From Lactobacillus sp. ESL0680 (lineage in GTDB: Bacteria > Bacillota > Bacilli > Lactobacillales > Lactobacillaceae), in the NCBI RefSeq assembly GCF_029392855.1, contig NZ_CP113945.1, forward strand, positions 1,054,001-1,118,000: a stretch of DNA of 64,000 bases. Reading direction: 5' to 3'. This document shows positions 9,181-16,923 of this stretch, piece by piece. The position numbers and the translations under genes were made by a program. Numbering within the stretch: the stretch's first letter is position 1; every line of letters begins with the position of its first letter. The notes under the pieces were generated by a model. That model was given only the letters and a program-made list of their open reading frames with translations, did no database searches and was not told where the DNA came from.

Positions 9181-10018
9181 GATTTCTCCTTGTTAATTTA
9201 ACCACCTGTTCCATCAGTGATTCAACTGTTAGCGGACCAATGCCACCTGGAACTGGTGTAATATAACTGGCCTTAGGCGCAACTGTCTTAAAGTCAACGT
9301 CGCCGACAGTGTGGCCATTGACCTGGTTAATGCCAACATCAACGACAACAGCACCTGGTTTAATCATCTCAGAAGTCACTAGGTTAGCCTGGCCGGCTGC
9401 CGATACCAAAATATCTGCTCTCTTAGTATATTCGGAAAGGTTCTTAGTCTTCAAGTGCAAAATGGAAACTGTTGCATCTTGTTCCAGCATCAGGGCAGCT
9501 AAAGGCTTACCAACAATGCTGCTGCGGCCAATAATGACAACATTCTTACCCCGCAAATTAATTTGATAATGTTTTAATAATGCTAAAATGCCGTGGGCAG
9601 TTGCCGGCTCAACGAAATGATCGCCGCGCCATAACCGTCCTACATTACTTGGGGTTAAACAATCAACGTCTTTTTCAGGATTAATATGTTCCAGTGCCTC
9701 GTTTAAATCAATCTGCTCAGGGACTGGCAATTGGATCATAATACCGTTAATTCTTGAATCTTCATTTAGCTGGTCAATTAAGGCTAACAAGTCAGCCTGG
9801 CTTTCATTAGCCGGCAATTGGTAAATTCTTTGCGCAATTCCAATTTCTTGCGCACGCTTTTTCTTAGTTCGCAAATAAATCTTACTGCTTGGATCATCAC
9901 CAATATTAATTACGCAAAATAATGGCTTAATTCCCTGCTCCTTTAAGTCGGCAACCTCTTCTTGCAGCTTACCGGCCAGTAAATCAGCTAATCCTTTACC
10001 ATCCAGAATTTGCCCCAT
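9170..10018 (-). CDS. folD: Bifunctional methylenetetrahydrofolate dehydrogenase/cyclohydrolase
   Basis: FolD interconverts 5,10-methylene- and 10-formyl-tetrahydrofolate using NADP, feeding purine and formyl-methionine synthesis. The 282-residue product contains the catalytic-lysine region YLRTKKKRAQEIGI, IQLPVPEQIDLNEALEHINPEKDVDCLTPSNVGRL, the nucleotide-binding GRSSIVGKPLAALML and the C-terminal PVPGGIGPLTVESLM signature. A hairpin resembling a terminator lies between nusB and folD (10043-10064), so its expression may be partly separated from the nusB end of the cluster. Confidence 0.97.
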   Translation of the reverse strand: MGQILDGKGLADLLAGKLQEEVADLKEQGIKPLFCVINIGDDPSSKIYLRTKKKRAQEIGIAQRIYQLPANESQADLLALIDQLNEDSRINGIMIQLPVPEQIDLNEALEHINPEKDVDCLTPSNVGRLWRGDHFVEPATAHGILALLKHYQINLRGKNVVIIGRSSIVGKPLAALMLEQDATVSILHLKTKNLSEYTKRADILVSAAGQANLVTSEMIKPGAVVVDVGINQVNGHTVGDVDFKTVAPKASYITPVPGGIGPLTVESLMEQVVKLTRRNHDR

Positions 10019-10042
10019 TAATAATTTCCTTTTCTATCAAAA

Positions 10043-10064
10043 TAGCCGGCCTCACAGCCGACTA
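10043..10064 (-). terminator. Hairpin (possible attenuator) between nusB and folD
   Basis: An 8-bp stem (10043-10050 with 10057-10064) and a 6-nt loop are followed on the minus strand by only four T, so it may be a partial terminator or an mRNA stability hairpin. Confidence 0.5.
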
Positions 10065-10068
10065 TCAG

Positions 10069-10467
10069 TTATTTTTCAACAAAATTTGCCAAAACGCCAT
10101 TAATAAATGGTTTAGTCTTAGGATCAGCAAATTCATCACATAAATTTAAAGCTTCATTTACTGCTGCCTTAGGCTCAATTTCATCACTATACTTGATTTC
10201 GTATAAGGCAACTTCCAGAATAGCAAGGGTAATTTGGTTAACCCGGTTAATCCGCCAGTTCTTCTTTAAGTGACTGGCAAGTTCACCTTTCAGCTCATCA
10301 CGCTTAGTAATTATCCCCTCAATTAGAGTTTTCGAATAAGCAGAAAGTTCCTTCAAATCAAGCGCTGTAACAGCTTTAGCTTCAACATCTGCCGGCAGCA
10401 TCTTGGCATCTTGATTAGCCAAATAAACCGCCTGCATCGCAACTCTACGACTCTCGTGTTGATTCAT
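10069..10467 (-). CDS. nusB: Transcription antitermination factor NusB
   Basis: NusB binds boxA RNA with S10 (NusE) to support rRNA antitermination. Start at ATG 10465-10467 (MNQHESRRVAMQAVYLANQD) gives 132 residues; longer frames to 10518 run back into the neighbouring gene and look unnatural. The all-helical pattern with the N-terminal arginine-rich RNA-binding helix and the conserved C-terminal block (EIKYSDEIEPKAAVNEALNL, INGVLANF) is clear. It overlaps the end of the Asp23 gene by 23 nt, in a different frame. Confidence 0.95.
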   Translation of the reverse strand: MNQHESRRVAMQAVYLANQDAKMLPADVEAKAVTALDLKELSAYSKTLIEGIITKRDELKGELASHLKKNWRINRVNQITLAILEVALYEIKYSDEIEPKAAVNEALNLCDEFADPKTKPFINGVLANFVEK

Positions 10468-10903
10468 TTTTACTCTTTTCATCAATGTCGGAAAACAGTT
10501 CTGAAGTTTCACTGTCATCCTGGTATTCGTCCTCTGGGAAAACTAACCCGGTTACGTGAACGTTAATTTCTGTAAAGTCTAAGTCAGTCATTTGCTTAAC
10601 TTGCTGCTGCAAAGTCGTTTGCAAAGCCATCGCAACTTTGGGCACATAACTACCTGCTTCAACGTTAATATAAACGTCAGCAATTAGGTTATTGTCCTCA
10701 TCAAGACCAACTGATACGCCCTTACTGCGATCCTCACGTCCTAAAACCCGGTTAATCCCAGATCTGACACTGCCACGCATTCCGGCAACACCGTCAACTT
10801 TTTCGGCAGCAATGCCCATGATAACTTCAAGAACACTAGGATCAATTTCGATTTCTTCACCGTTATTTTTATCGTCTAAGACAATTTTTGAACTATCTGC
10901 CAT
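10445..10903 (-). CDS. Asp23/Gls24-family envelope stress response protein
   Basis: The Asp23/Gls24 (YloU/YqhY) family consists of small proteins linked to envelope stress and to lipid-synthesis homeostasis in Firmicutes. Start at ATG 10901-10903 (MADSSKIVLDD, 152 residues) has a good GAGGT site. The core I..SVLEVIMGIAAEKVDGVAGMRG and VDVYINVEAG-type strand, and the acidic tail (EDEYQDDSETSELFSDIDEKSK), are typical of YqhY. Position between efp and nusB matches the Firmicute accB/accC-yqhY-nusB neighbourhood, although no acc genes are here. Confidence 0.92.
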   Translation of the reverse strand: MADSSKIVLDDKNNGEEIEIDPSVLEVIMGIAAEKVDGVAGMRGSVRSGINRVLGREDRSKGVSVGLDEDNNLIADVYINVEAGSYVPKVAMALQTTLQQQVKQMTDLDFTEINVHVTGLVFPEDEYQDDSETSELFSDIDEKSKNESTRES

Positions 10904-10922
10904 TTTGTTTACCTCGAAAAAA

Positions 10923-11492
10923 CTACTTATTTGCGCGAGATACGTATGTACCATCGGCTGTATTAATAGTTAAAACATCGCCTTCGTTAATGAAGAACGG
11001 TACGTTAACTACTAATCCAGTTTCCATAGTTGCTGGCTTACCACCACCGGAAGAAGTGTCACCCTTGATGTTAGGCTCTGTTTTAGCAACTGCCAAATCA
11101 ACAGTGTTAGGAAGTTGAATTCCCAAAGTCTTACCATCGTGCATAATAACACTAACATCCATGTTTTCCTTCAGATAATTAGCTTCATCTGTAACTTGTT
11201 CGTTAGCAATAGCTAATTGGTCGTAAGTCGTGGTATCCATGAAAACATAACTTGAACCATCATTGTACAAGTATTGCATACTCTTGGTTTCAATTTCTGC
11301 AGTTTCTACCTTAGCAGTTGAACGGAAAGTGTTTTCTTGAACTGCACCTGTAGTCAAGCTCTTAAGCTTTGAACGAACAAAAGCACTACCCTTACCTGGC
11401 TTTACGTGTTGGAATTCAACAATGCGCCATAAGTCATTATTAAATTGAATGGTTAGGCCGTTCTTAAATTCGTTAACTGAAATCATTGTCAT
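10923..11492 (-). CDS. efp: Translation elongation factor P
   Basis: EF-P rescues ribosomes stalled at polyproline. The 189-residue product has the three-domain (KOW, central, C-terminal OB) layout; the tip lysine that is modified in many bacteria is present in [10 protein letters not shown] (K34 from this start). GAGGT is 7 nt from ATG 11492; a second in-frame ATG two codons on (MISVNEF) is the start usually annotated and cannot be excluded. The neighbouring gene order pepP-like peptidase, efp, asp23 is conserved in lactobacilli. Confidence 0.96.
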   Translation of the reverse strand: MTMISVNEFKNGLTIQFNNDLWRIVEFQHVKPGKGSAFVRSKLKSLTTGAVQENTFRSTAKVETAEIETKSMQYLYNDGSSYVFMDTTTYDQLAIANEQVTDEANYLKENMDVSVIMHDGKTLGIQLPNTVDLAVAKTEPNIKGDTSSGGGKPATMETGLVVNVPFFINEGDVLTINTADGTYVSRANK

Positions 11493-11562
11493 ATTGAGTA
11501 CCTCATCTCCATAATATATCTTACCAATTTGCGCATAATTTTACTATTAATAATATTTAAAT

Positions 11563-12672
11563 TTACAAAGAAATTAATTCGTCTTTAGGCAATGTAGATA
11601 AGGTTTCTGGTATTTGATCGTGGACCAAGATATCATCTTCAATCCTGACGCCGCCTTTATTTGGCAAATAAATTCCGGGTTCGACAGTATGAACCATGTT
11701 GTTAATCAGCTTTTGCTTGCCAAATGGCAAGGCTGGCTGACACAATTCATGAATTTCTAAGCCAATGCCGTGGCCAATCCCATGACCAAAGTATTCACCA
11801 TAACCCTGCTGCGTAATATAATCACGAGCTGCCTTGTCAACATCGCGGCCGTAATTGCCGGCAATGGCGGCCGCAATTCCACGTCTTTGTGCTTCATGCA
11901 CAATATCGTAGATTTTGTGCATTTCACGGTCAACCTTACCTACTGACACAGTCCGCGTAATGTCTGCAGCATAGCCATGATAAAAGGCACCAAAGTCAAC
12001 AACAACCATGTCGCCGTCTTCAATCATCTTGTCGCTGGCAACACCGTGTGCCCAAGCTGAACGCACACCAGAAGCGATGATAGTATCAAAACTTGGGCCA
12101 TCACCGCCATTAACCTTAAACAAATAATCAAGTTTGGCACCAATGTTACGCTCAATTGCGCCGGGTTGAATTAACGGCAAGATCCCATTAAAACTATCCA
12201 TTGAGATATTGATTGCCTGCCGCAAAGCCGCAAGTTCTAAGTCATCTTTAACATTGCGGACACGTTCAACTAATTCCTCACAAATGACAAATTCAATTTC
12301 TGGATTCAATTTTTGCAAGTTGGCAAATTCAACCGCTGAAACGAATTCGCCTTCAACTAAGACCTTTTTTAGATTAGCTTGCTTTAACTGCTTGCTAATT
12401 TCATCATCTTGACTGCCGCGCTTCATAATTACGGTTAATTCACCGGGAGCCTGCGACTTAATTTGACCAGCAAATCTTGAGTCCGACAATAAAATCCGGT
12501 CCCCTTCAGCTGTCAAAATCAGCTGTGCTTCTTCACCAGTAAAGTTGGTCAAGTAGCGATAGTTAGCTTGATTAAAGATTAATAAGCCGTCGGCGTCCTG
12601 CTCCTTAATCAGCTTGGCAACTTCTGCAATTCGTCTATTTAAAAGTGTTAATAATTGGTTTTGTTCGTCCAT
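11563..12672 (-). CDS. pepP: Xaa-Pro aminopeptidase (M24 metallopeptidase)
   Basis: The 369-residue protein removes N-terminal residues preceding proline, useful for growth on milk or gut peptides. The N-terminal creatinase-like domain covers about residues 1-135; the pita-bread catalytic domain has the metal ligands in VVVDFGAFYHGYAADITRTV, the GHGIGHGIGLEIHE histidine block, and late glutamates in VEPGIYLP and GVRIEDDI. It could equally be called a PepQ-like prolidase; the position next to efp fits the aminopeptidase P family found there in most Firmicutes. Confidence 0.9.
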   Translation of the reverse strand: MDEQNQLLTLLNRRIAEVAKLIKEQDADGLLIFNQANYRYLTNFTGEEAQLILTAEGDRILLSDSRFAGQIKSQAPGELTVIMKRGSQDDEISKQLKQANLKKVLVEGEFVSAVEFANLQKLNPEIEFVICEELVERVRNVKDDLELAALRQAINISMDSFNGILPLIQPGAIERNIGAKLDYLFKVNGGDGPSFDTIIASGVRSAWAHGVASDKMIEDGDMVVVDFGAFYHGYAADITRTVSVGKVDREMHKIYDIVHEAQRRGIAAAIAGNYGRDVDKAARDYITQQGYGEYFGHGIGHGIGLEIHELCQPALPFGKQKLINNMVHTVEPGIYLPNKGGVRIEDDILVHDQIPETLSTLPKDELISL

Positions 12673-12776
12673 TGCTTGCCTCTTTTACGAAAAATACTTG
12701 CTTCTATTTTACCGCTAAAGATTCATGTTTGACTATCTATTTAAATATTAAATTATATAAAATTAAAAACGCATAA

Positions 12777-12811
12777 AAAAGACGAGAAGCACGTGCTTTT
12801 CGTCTTTTTCT
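12777..12811. terminator. Terminator of the rplU-rpmA operon
   Basis: A near-perfect stem centred on GCACGTGC (about 12779-12808) has A and T runs on the two sides. On the minus strand it lies just after rpmA. Confidence 0.88.
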
Positions 12812-12822
12812 TAAGAACTAAA

Positions 12823-13116
12823 TTACTTAGCTTCTTCTTCGACTGGGATAACAGAAACTTGCTTTCTGTACTTGTCCAACCGTTCAAACTTGACAACACC
12901 GTTTACTAATGCAAATAAAGTGTCGTCGCCACCCTTACCAACATTTTGGCCTGGGTGAATGTGCGTACCACGTTGACGGTAAATAATAGTACCTGCGTGG
13001 ATAGTTTGACCATCAGCAGCCTTAGCGCCTAAACGACGACCAGCTGAGTCACGACCGTTAGCAGTAGAACCTCCACCCTTGTGGTGGGCAAATAATTTAA
13101 GACCTAAAATATTCAT
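12823..13116 (-). CDS. rpmA: Ribosomal protein L27, with N-terminal extension
   Basis: L27 sits at the peptidyl-transferase centre of the 50S subunit. The 97-residue product contains the canonical [21 protein letters not shown] core and [22 protein letters not shown]. It begins with [10 protein letters not shown], so it carries the extra N-terminal residues that Firmicute L27 has and that the Prp protease normally removes after the phenylalanine-alanine. The spacing to rplU is only 17 nt, leaving no room for prp. AGAGGTG lies upstream; an earlier ATG closes at once, so ATG 13116 is the start. Confidence 0.96.
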   Translation of the reverse strand: MNILGLKLFAHHKGGGSTANGRDSAGRRLGAKAADGQTIHAGTIIYRQRGTHIHPGQNVGKGGDDTLFALVNGVVKFERLDKYRKQVSVIPVEEEAK

Positions 13117-13133
13117 ATCATTTCACCTCTGAA

Positions 13134-13445
13134 TTAAGCTTCAATTTTTTCAACTGTAACCTTAGTATAAGGTTGACGGTGACCATATTTTGAATGTGAG
13201 TGCTTCTTAGGCTTGTACTTGAAAGTTACAACTTTCTTTTCCTTGCCTTGCTTTTCAACTTTAGCAGTTACTTTAGCACCCTTAACTAATGGACTGCCGA
13301 TTTTAACATCTTTGCCATCAGAAACAAGAACAACTTCATCAAAGGTAACTTCTTTGCCTTCTTCTACATCAAGCTTTTCTACAAAAATAGCGTCGCCTTC
13401 AGCAACTTTGTATTGCTTACCACCGGTTTTAATAATTGCGTACAT
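13134..13445 (-). CDS. rplU: Ribosomal protein L21
   Basis: L21 is a 50S subunit protein binding 23S rRNA. The 103-residue sequence opens with [14 protein letters not shown] and ends with the basic [12 protein letters not shown] block after [13 protein letters not shown], all family hallmarks. It is the first gene of the rplU-rpmA operon and is preceded by a structured leader with a good promoter, which is the usual autogenous control arrangement. Confidence 0.97.
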   Translation of the reverse strand: MYAIIKTGGKQYKVAEGDAIFVEKLDVEEGKEVTFDEVVLVSDGKDVKIGSPLVKGAKVTAKVEKQGKEKKVVTFKYKPKKHSHSKYGHRQPYTKVTVEKIEA

Positions 13446-13561
13446 TACTGCACCTCCAAAAAATACTTAGACTCGCCAATCGGGGTGCTTTTTTATAAAA
13501 GGCTTCTTACCCCGAAATGTGCGGTTGCAGATGTGGAGGTCTCCACAAATACAACTACTTT
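13446..13561 (-). ncRNA. L21 leader RNA (autoregulatory 5' UTR)
   Basis: The transcribed leader upstream of rplU folds into an 8-bp hairpin near 13533-13548 (TGTGGAG with CTCCACA) and a longer stem-loop in which CGGGGT pairs with ACCCCG around 13479-13516. A structured leader before rplU is the known L21 leader family in Firmicutes, through which L21 is thought to repress its own operon. I see the stems but have not matched them to the family model. Confidence 0.75.
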
Positions 13562-13590
13562 ATGATACTCCCCTTAGGACAAGTTGGCAA
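13562..13590 (-). promoter_or_regulatory. Sigma-A promoter of the rplU operon
   Basis: On the minus strand TTGCCA (13585-13590) and TATCAT (13562-13567) are spaced by exactly 17 nt, immediately upstream of the structured leader. Confidence 0.75.
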
Positions 13591-13634
13591 TAAAAAATTC
13601 TTGATTAGAGCTCTTACTTTAAGAAATTACTATC

Positions 13635-14474
13635 TTATATTTGCCACTTACCGCCGTGCACTTTGGCAATATTTTCGGTAATAATAAATGCTTCGCCGTC
13701 AATTGCGCGTACTTTGGCTACCAGCTGACCATATTCGTTAGGGTCGACAACAATTACTAATTGCTGCTTATCCTCGGCACTATAACCGCCGACAACATTA
13801 TAAACAGTCAGGCCATCATAATCCTGTTGCAGCATTTGCTTAATCTGGGCGAGGTGATTATTACTCATAATTCGCACCTGATACTTTTTATCCAGACCCG
13901 TTTCAGTGTAACGCATCGTTATCGTCGTAATAATTTGTGAAAATGCCGCTAATAGAACCGCCTCAATGCCGTCAACGAAGATATTTAAAATAATAATTAT
14001 CATATCAAGTGCCAGCAGTGTTATCGCTGGGTCAAGATAAAAATATTTTTTAAAAATTAACGGTGGAATCGTAGTCCCGCCAGCCGAAGCGTCAATTCGA
14101 TACAGCATTGCCACACCAACACCCATTAAAATACCGCCATAAATAACAGCTAGCATATTATTACTGGTCAACTTAAAGCTGGGCGTTATTGCCATTAGAA
14201 CTGGCAATAGTAAACTACCCAAAGCCACCTTTTTTAACGTTTCTTTACCTAAGAAGACTGTCGCCAAAATCAGCAGCAATGAGTTAACAACCAGAACCAT
14301 TATTGAACGGTTAATCCCCCAAACGGCATCAACCAGTATCGCAATTCCCGTCGAGCCACCAGCCGCAATATTAATTGGTGCGTAAAAGAAGTTAATTGCA
14401 ATCGTAATTATTTCTAATCCACCTAGGAAAAATACCCAGTACTGCCAGGTGTGTGTTTGTTTCTTAATTGTCAT
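13635..14474 (-). CDS. YitT-family membrane protein (DUF161-DUF2179)
   Basis: The 279-residue protein has five to six hydrophobic segments in the first 190 residues, with the family motif GGSTGIAILVD and a second PINIAAGG... repeat region, then a soluble C-terminal DUF2179 domain (KKYQVRIMSNNHLAQIKQMLQQDYDGLTVYNVVGGYSAEDKQ in summary, from about residue 195) ending in FIITENIAKVHGGKW. Such proteins are abundant in Firmicutes; the transported substrate is unknown. Monocistronic. Confidence 0.9.
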   Translation of the reverse strand: MTIKKQTHTWQYWVFFLGGLEIITIAINFFYAPINIAAGGSTGIAILVDAVWGINRSIMVLVVNSLLLILATVFLGKETLKKVALGSLLLPVLMAITPSFKLTSNNMLAVIYGGILMGVGVAMLYRIDASAGGTTIPPLIFKKYFYLDPAITLLALDMIIIILNIFVDGIEAVLLAAFSQIITTITMRYTETGLDKKYQVRIMSNNHLAQIKQMLQQDYDGLTVYNVVGGYSAEDKQQLVIVVDPNEYGQLVAKVRAIDGEAFIITENIAKVHGGKWQI

Positions 14475-14621
14475 CTCATCTTCCTTCCAAAATAAAATCG
14501 TTGTTTCCTATTATAATAAGAAATAACGATTAGCTTCAAGAAATAAAGTGTTAATTTATTACAAAAATTAATATAAGATATGAGTAATTGAATTTTTTTA
14601 CAATAGACTTGGGAAATTATA

Positions 14622-15443
14622 ATGCAAACTGAACTAGAATACATGGTTAATTCAACTAAAGACAAACTTACTTTTTCTACTTTACAAATCGACTTTATGC
14701 TTAACAACATTGGCAACACTGATCCACATCTACGTGATGATATAATTTATACTTTATTTGCTCGCGGTTTTATAGAAAATAGTTTTACCAATCAGCAGCA
14801 AAAATTAATCGCTCAAAAATTCATTCAAGCCAACAATCTTTTTCAAGACATTAACCAACCTCAAGGAGATGCAATTTTTTTACGTTCTTTTAGTGCCCTC
14901 TTAGGTAACCTAATTCTAACTAAAGATACTCAGGAAAAGTTTCTAACTTCCAAACAACAAAATTTGCTTTTTAATTGGAGTATCCAATACCTAACTCAAG
15001 AAAAAGACTATCGCGGCTTTGTTCAAGGTAAAGGTTGGGCACATGCAATTGCACACGGTAGTGATTTCTTAGCTGCTACATTGTCACACCCTAATTTCAA
15101 GCCGCAAAACTTACAAGAAATTTTGCAGATTATTCCAAATATCCTAGCTAGTCTCACTCAGCCTTTAGTTGACGACGAAGAAGAACGCCTCGCTAATGCT
15201 TTTGCTCAAGGTATAAAAAACAACAAAATTGCTTTAATAAATTTTGTTAACCTAATTAAATCAGTAAGTGAAGAGTTAAAATCGAACTTAAACTCGCAAG
15301 AACAAATCAATTACTGGCGACTAAGTTCTTGGATAAAAATGTTGCATACATGGCTTTTCCTCATTCCTGAACAACCAATTATCCAGCAAACACTCATTCA
15401 AGAAATTAAGAAGTATTATCACAAAATGGGTTATAAACTATAA
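14622..15443 (+). CDS. DUF2785 domain protein
   Basis: The 273-residue, mainly helical cytoplasmic protein fits the DUF2785 family: RDDIIYTLFARGF near residue 38, FLRSFSALLGNLIL near 87, then YRGFVQGKGWAHAIAHGSDFLAATL near 131, the most conserved block. No function is established for the family. No catalytic triad is evident, although the His-x-x-x-His spacing in WAHAIAHG could bind a metal. It is convergent with the next gene across a shared terminator, and its codon use resembles its neighbours. Confidence 0.85.
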   Translation: MQTELEYMVNSTKDKLTFSTLQIDFMLNNIGNTDPHLRDDIIYTLFARGFIENSFTNQQQKLIAQKFIQANNLFQDINQPQGDAIFLRSFSALLGNLILTKDTQEKFLTSKQQNLLFNWSIQYLTQEKDYRGFVQGKGWAHAIAHGSDFLAATLSHPNFKPQNLQEILQIIPNILASLTQPLVDDEEERLANAFAQGIKNNKIALINFVNLIKSVSEELKSNLNSQEQINYWRLSSWIKMLHTWLFLIPEQPIIQQTLIQEIKKYYHKMGYKL

Positions 15444-15473
15444 CTTGTTAATTTTTATAGTTCACTTTAATAA

Positions 15474-15508
15474 CAAAAAATCCTAGAGCTATTGCTCTAG
15501 GATTTAAC
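15474..15508. terminator. Bidirectional terminator
   Basis: A perfect 12-bp stem (15478-15489 with 15494-15505) and 4-nt loop separate the convergent DUF2785 and DUF2325 genes. Confidence 0.9.
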
Positions 15509-15513
15509 ACTAA

Positions 15514-16833
15514 TTATTCTTCTGTCTCATATTTAATGGTTTGATTGCCCTCGTATGCAGGCAAACCCTTTGCAGCGCGGTACAATGCCCGCTCAAATGC
15601 TTGATAACCTTTGCTTGAACTGACTGCAAATTTAACATTATACTTGCTGGCAAATTCTCGAATATTCCACGTACTATCATGGGCGGCAAACGCGGTCACC
15701 AGAATCACAATATCTAAATCCTTAATTTGGTTTTCCATCATTTTTTTCTTGCCCTGAAAAGCATCTATTGGTATTGGAATTCCGTGATAACGATTAACAA
15801 TACTTTCCAGCATTGCCTCATTCTGATTATCGCCAATAGCAATTCCCACACGCTGATAATGTAAGTCCAGCGCTAATTTGGTAATCGCAGTCTCATCTTG
15901 AACCGCCTTAACCTTTTTCTTTTTAACAGCAGGCTTAGATTTTGGTTGGTCAACTTGATAGACCCACCGCAATTGAATGGCATCGGCTGGATTCTTCTTC
16001 AAACGCACATCCCCGTCATACCAAGCTAAGTCCACAATTGAGCCGTCAACTAACCGAACATTGCTTTCTTGATATTGACTTGAATCAACTGGCAATAGCA
16101 CTGACTTCCCCCGAATGCGCAATTTTTGTCCCTTGATATTGCGGCTAACCGATAAGTGCCCTGTTCGACCCTGGACAACGGCATATTTAAAGGTGGAAAT
16201 TTTATCTACTTCTGTTGTTGGCAGCTTTTTAAAACCGACAACACGCAAAATCGTTGCTTCATAATTCGAATTACTGTCCTCAGGCACCGCTTCAACAATA
16301 TCGCCGCTCTTTAAATTGAGCGAGTGAATTTGCGATTCCTTTAGGGTATAGACACGCTGATTATTATCATTAATCAAATCGCAGCCGCTAAGTAATCTAA
16401 TTACCGTATACCGCTTGCCCTTACGATAATCACGCTTGGGCTTTTCCTTAGGTTGCATTGCCTGCTCAAAAATTTTCTTATTAATGACATCCTTCGTCGT
16501 GTTCGAAGCTTGGATTGCCTTTTCCAATTGACCTAAATTCTCACCATACTTACTGCCAACTTGAGGTGTAAAAGTCAACTGGTGAATTGCCGACAATGCC
16601 ATATTCTTAGCTGCTGGATCACCTGGCGTAGCAATTAAGTCGGCTAACCCAGTCAAAAGCAGCTTAACTTGTTTAGTATCAACTTGTGGCTCACGCATAG
16701 GCTCAGGAGCAGCGGTATCGTCGGCTGCCATGCCCAATATCATCTTAATTGCAGCTAGACCATTACGCAGACTTTTGTCATCGCCAGCGGTATTATTTAA
16801 AATTCTTTTTAAATTATTACGGTAATCAAACAT
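15514..16833 (-). CDS. DUF2325 domain protein
   Basis: The start at ATG 16831-16833 (MFDYRNNLKRIL, 439 residues) is preferred to an upstream frame to 16878 that overlaps a terminator region, although its ribosome site is weak. The N-terminal third is helical and charged; the middle is a beta-rich section (RKGKRYTVIRLLSG ... TFKYAVVQGRTGHLSVSRN); the C-terminal 115 residues match DUF2325 (VGIAIGDNQNEAMLESIVNR, LDIVILVTAFAAHDST, FAVSSSKGYQAFERALYRA). The role of DUF2325 is unknown; the fold is reminiscent of nucleotide-binding alpha/beta domains. Confidence 0.8.
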   Translation of the reverse strand: MFDYRNNLKRILNNTAGDDKSLRNGLAAIKMILGMAADDTAAPEPMREPQVDTKQVKLLLTGLADLIATPGDPAAKNMALSAIHQLTFTPQVGSKYGENLGQLEKAIQASNTTKDVINKKIFEQAMQPKEKPKRDYRKGKRYTVIRLLSGCDLINDNNQRVYTLKESQIHSLNLKSGDIVEAVPEDSNSNYEATILRVVGFKKLPTTEVDKISTFKYAVVQGRTGHLSVSRNIKGQKLRIRGKSVLLPVDSSQYQESNVRLVDGSIVDLAWYDGDVRLKKNPADAIQLRWVYQVDQPKSKPAVKKKKVKAVQDETAITKLALDLHYQRVGIAIGDNQNEAMLESIVNRYHGIPIPIDAFQGKKKMMENQIKDLDIVILVTAFAAHDSTWNIREFASKYNVKFAVSSSKGYQAFERALYRAAKGLPAYEGNQTIKYETEE

Positions 16834-16880
16834 CTTTTTTCTCAACTTTTCTAATCTGATTGTTCTAGTATATACCAAAT

Positions 16881-16907
16881 CAAAAAGCCCTAGCAGTTGC
16901 CAGAGCT
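16881..16907 (-). terminator. Terminator after the DUF2207 gene
   Basis: A stem of about 9 bp with G-T pairs (16886-16895 with 16898-16907) is followed on the minus strand by five T, between the DUF2207 and DUF2325 genes. Confidence 0.7.
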
Positions 16908-16923
16908 TGCTAATTTATCTTAT

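Noticed and set aside
14471..14719. Minus-strand frame across the DUF2785 gene start
   Set aside because: No ribosome binding site; it overlaps the true plus-strand start and the YitT promoter region.
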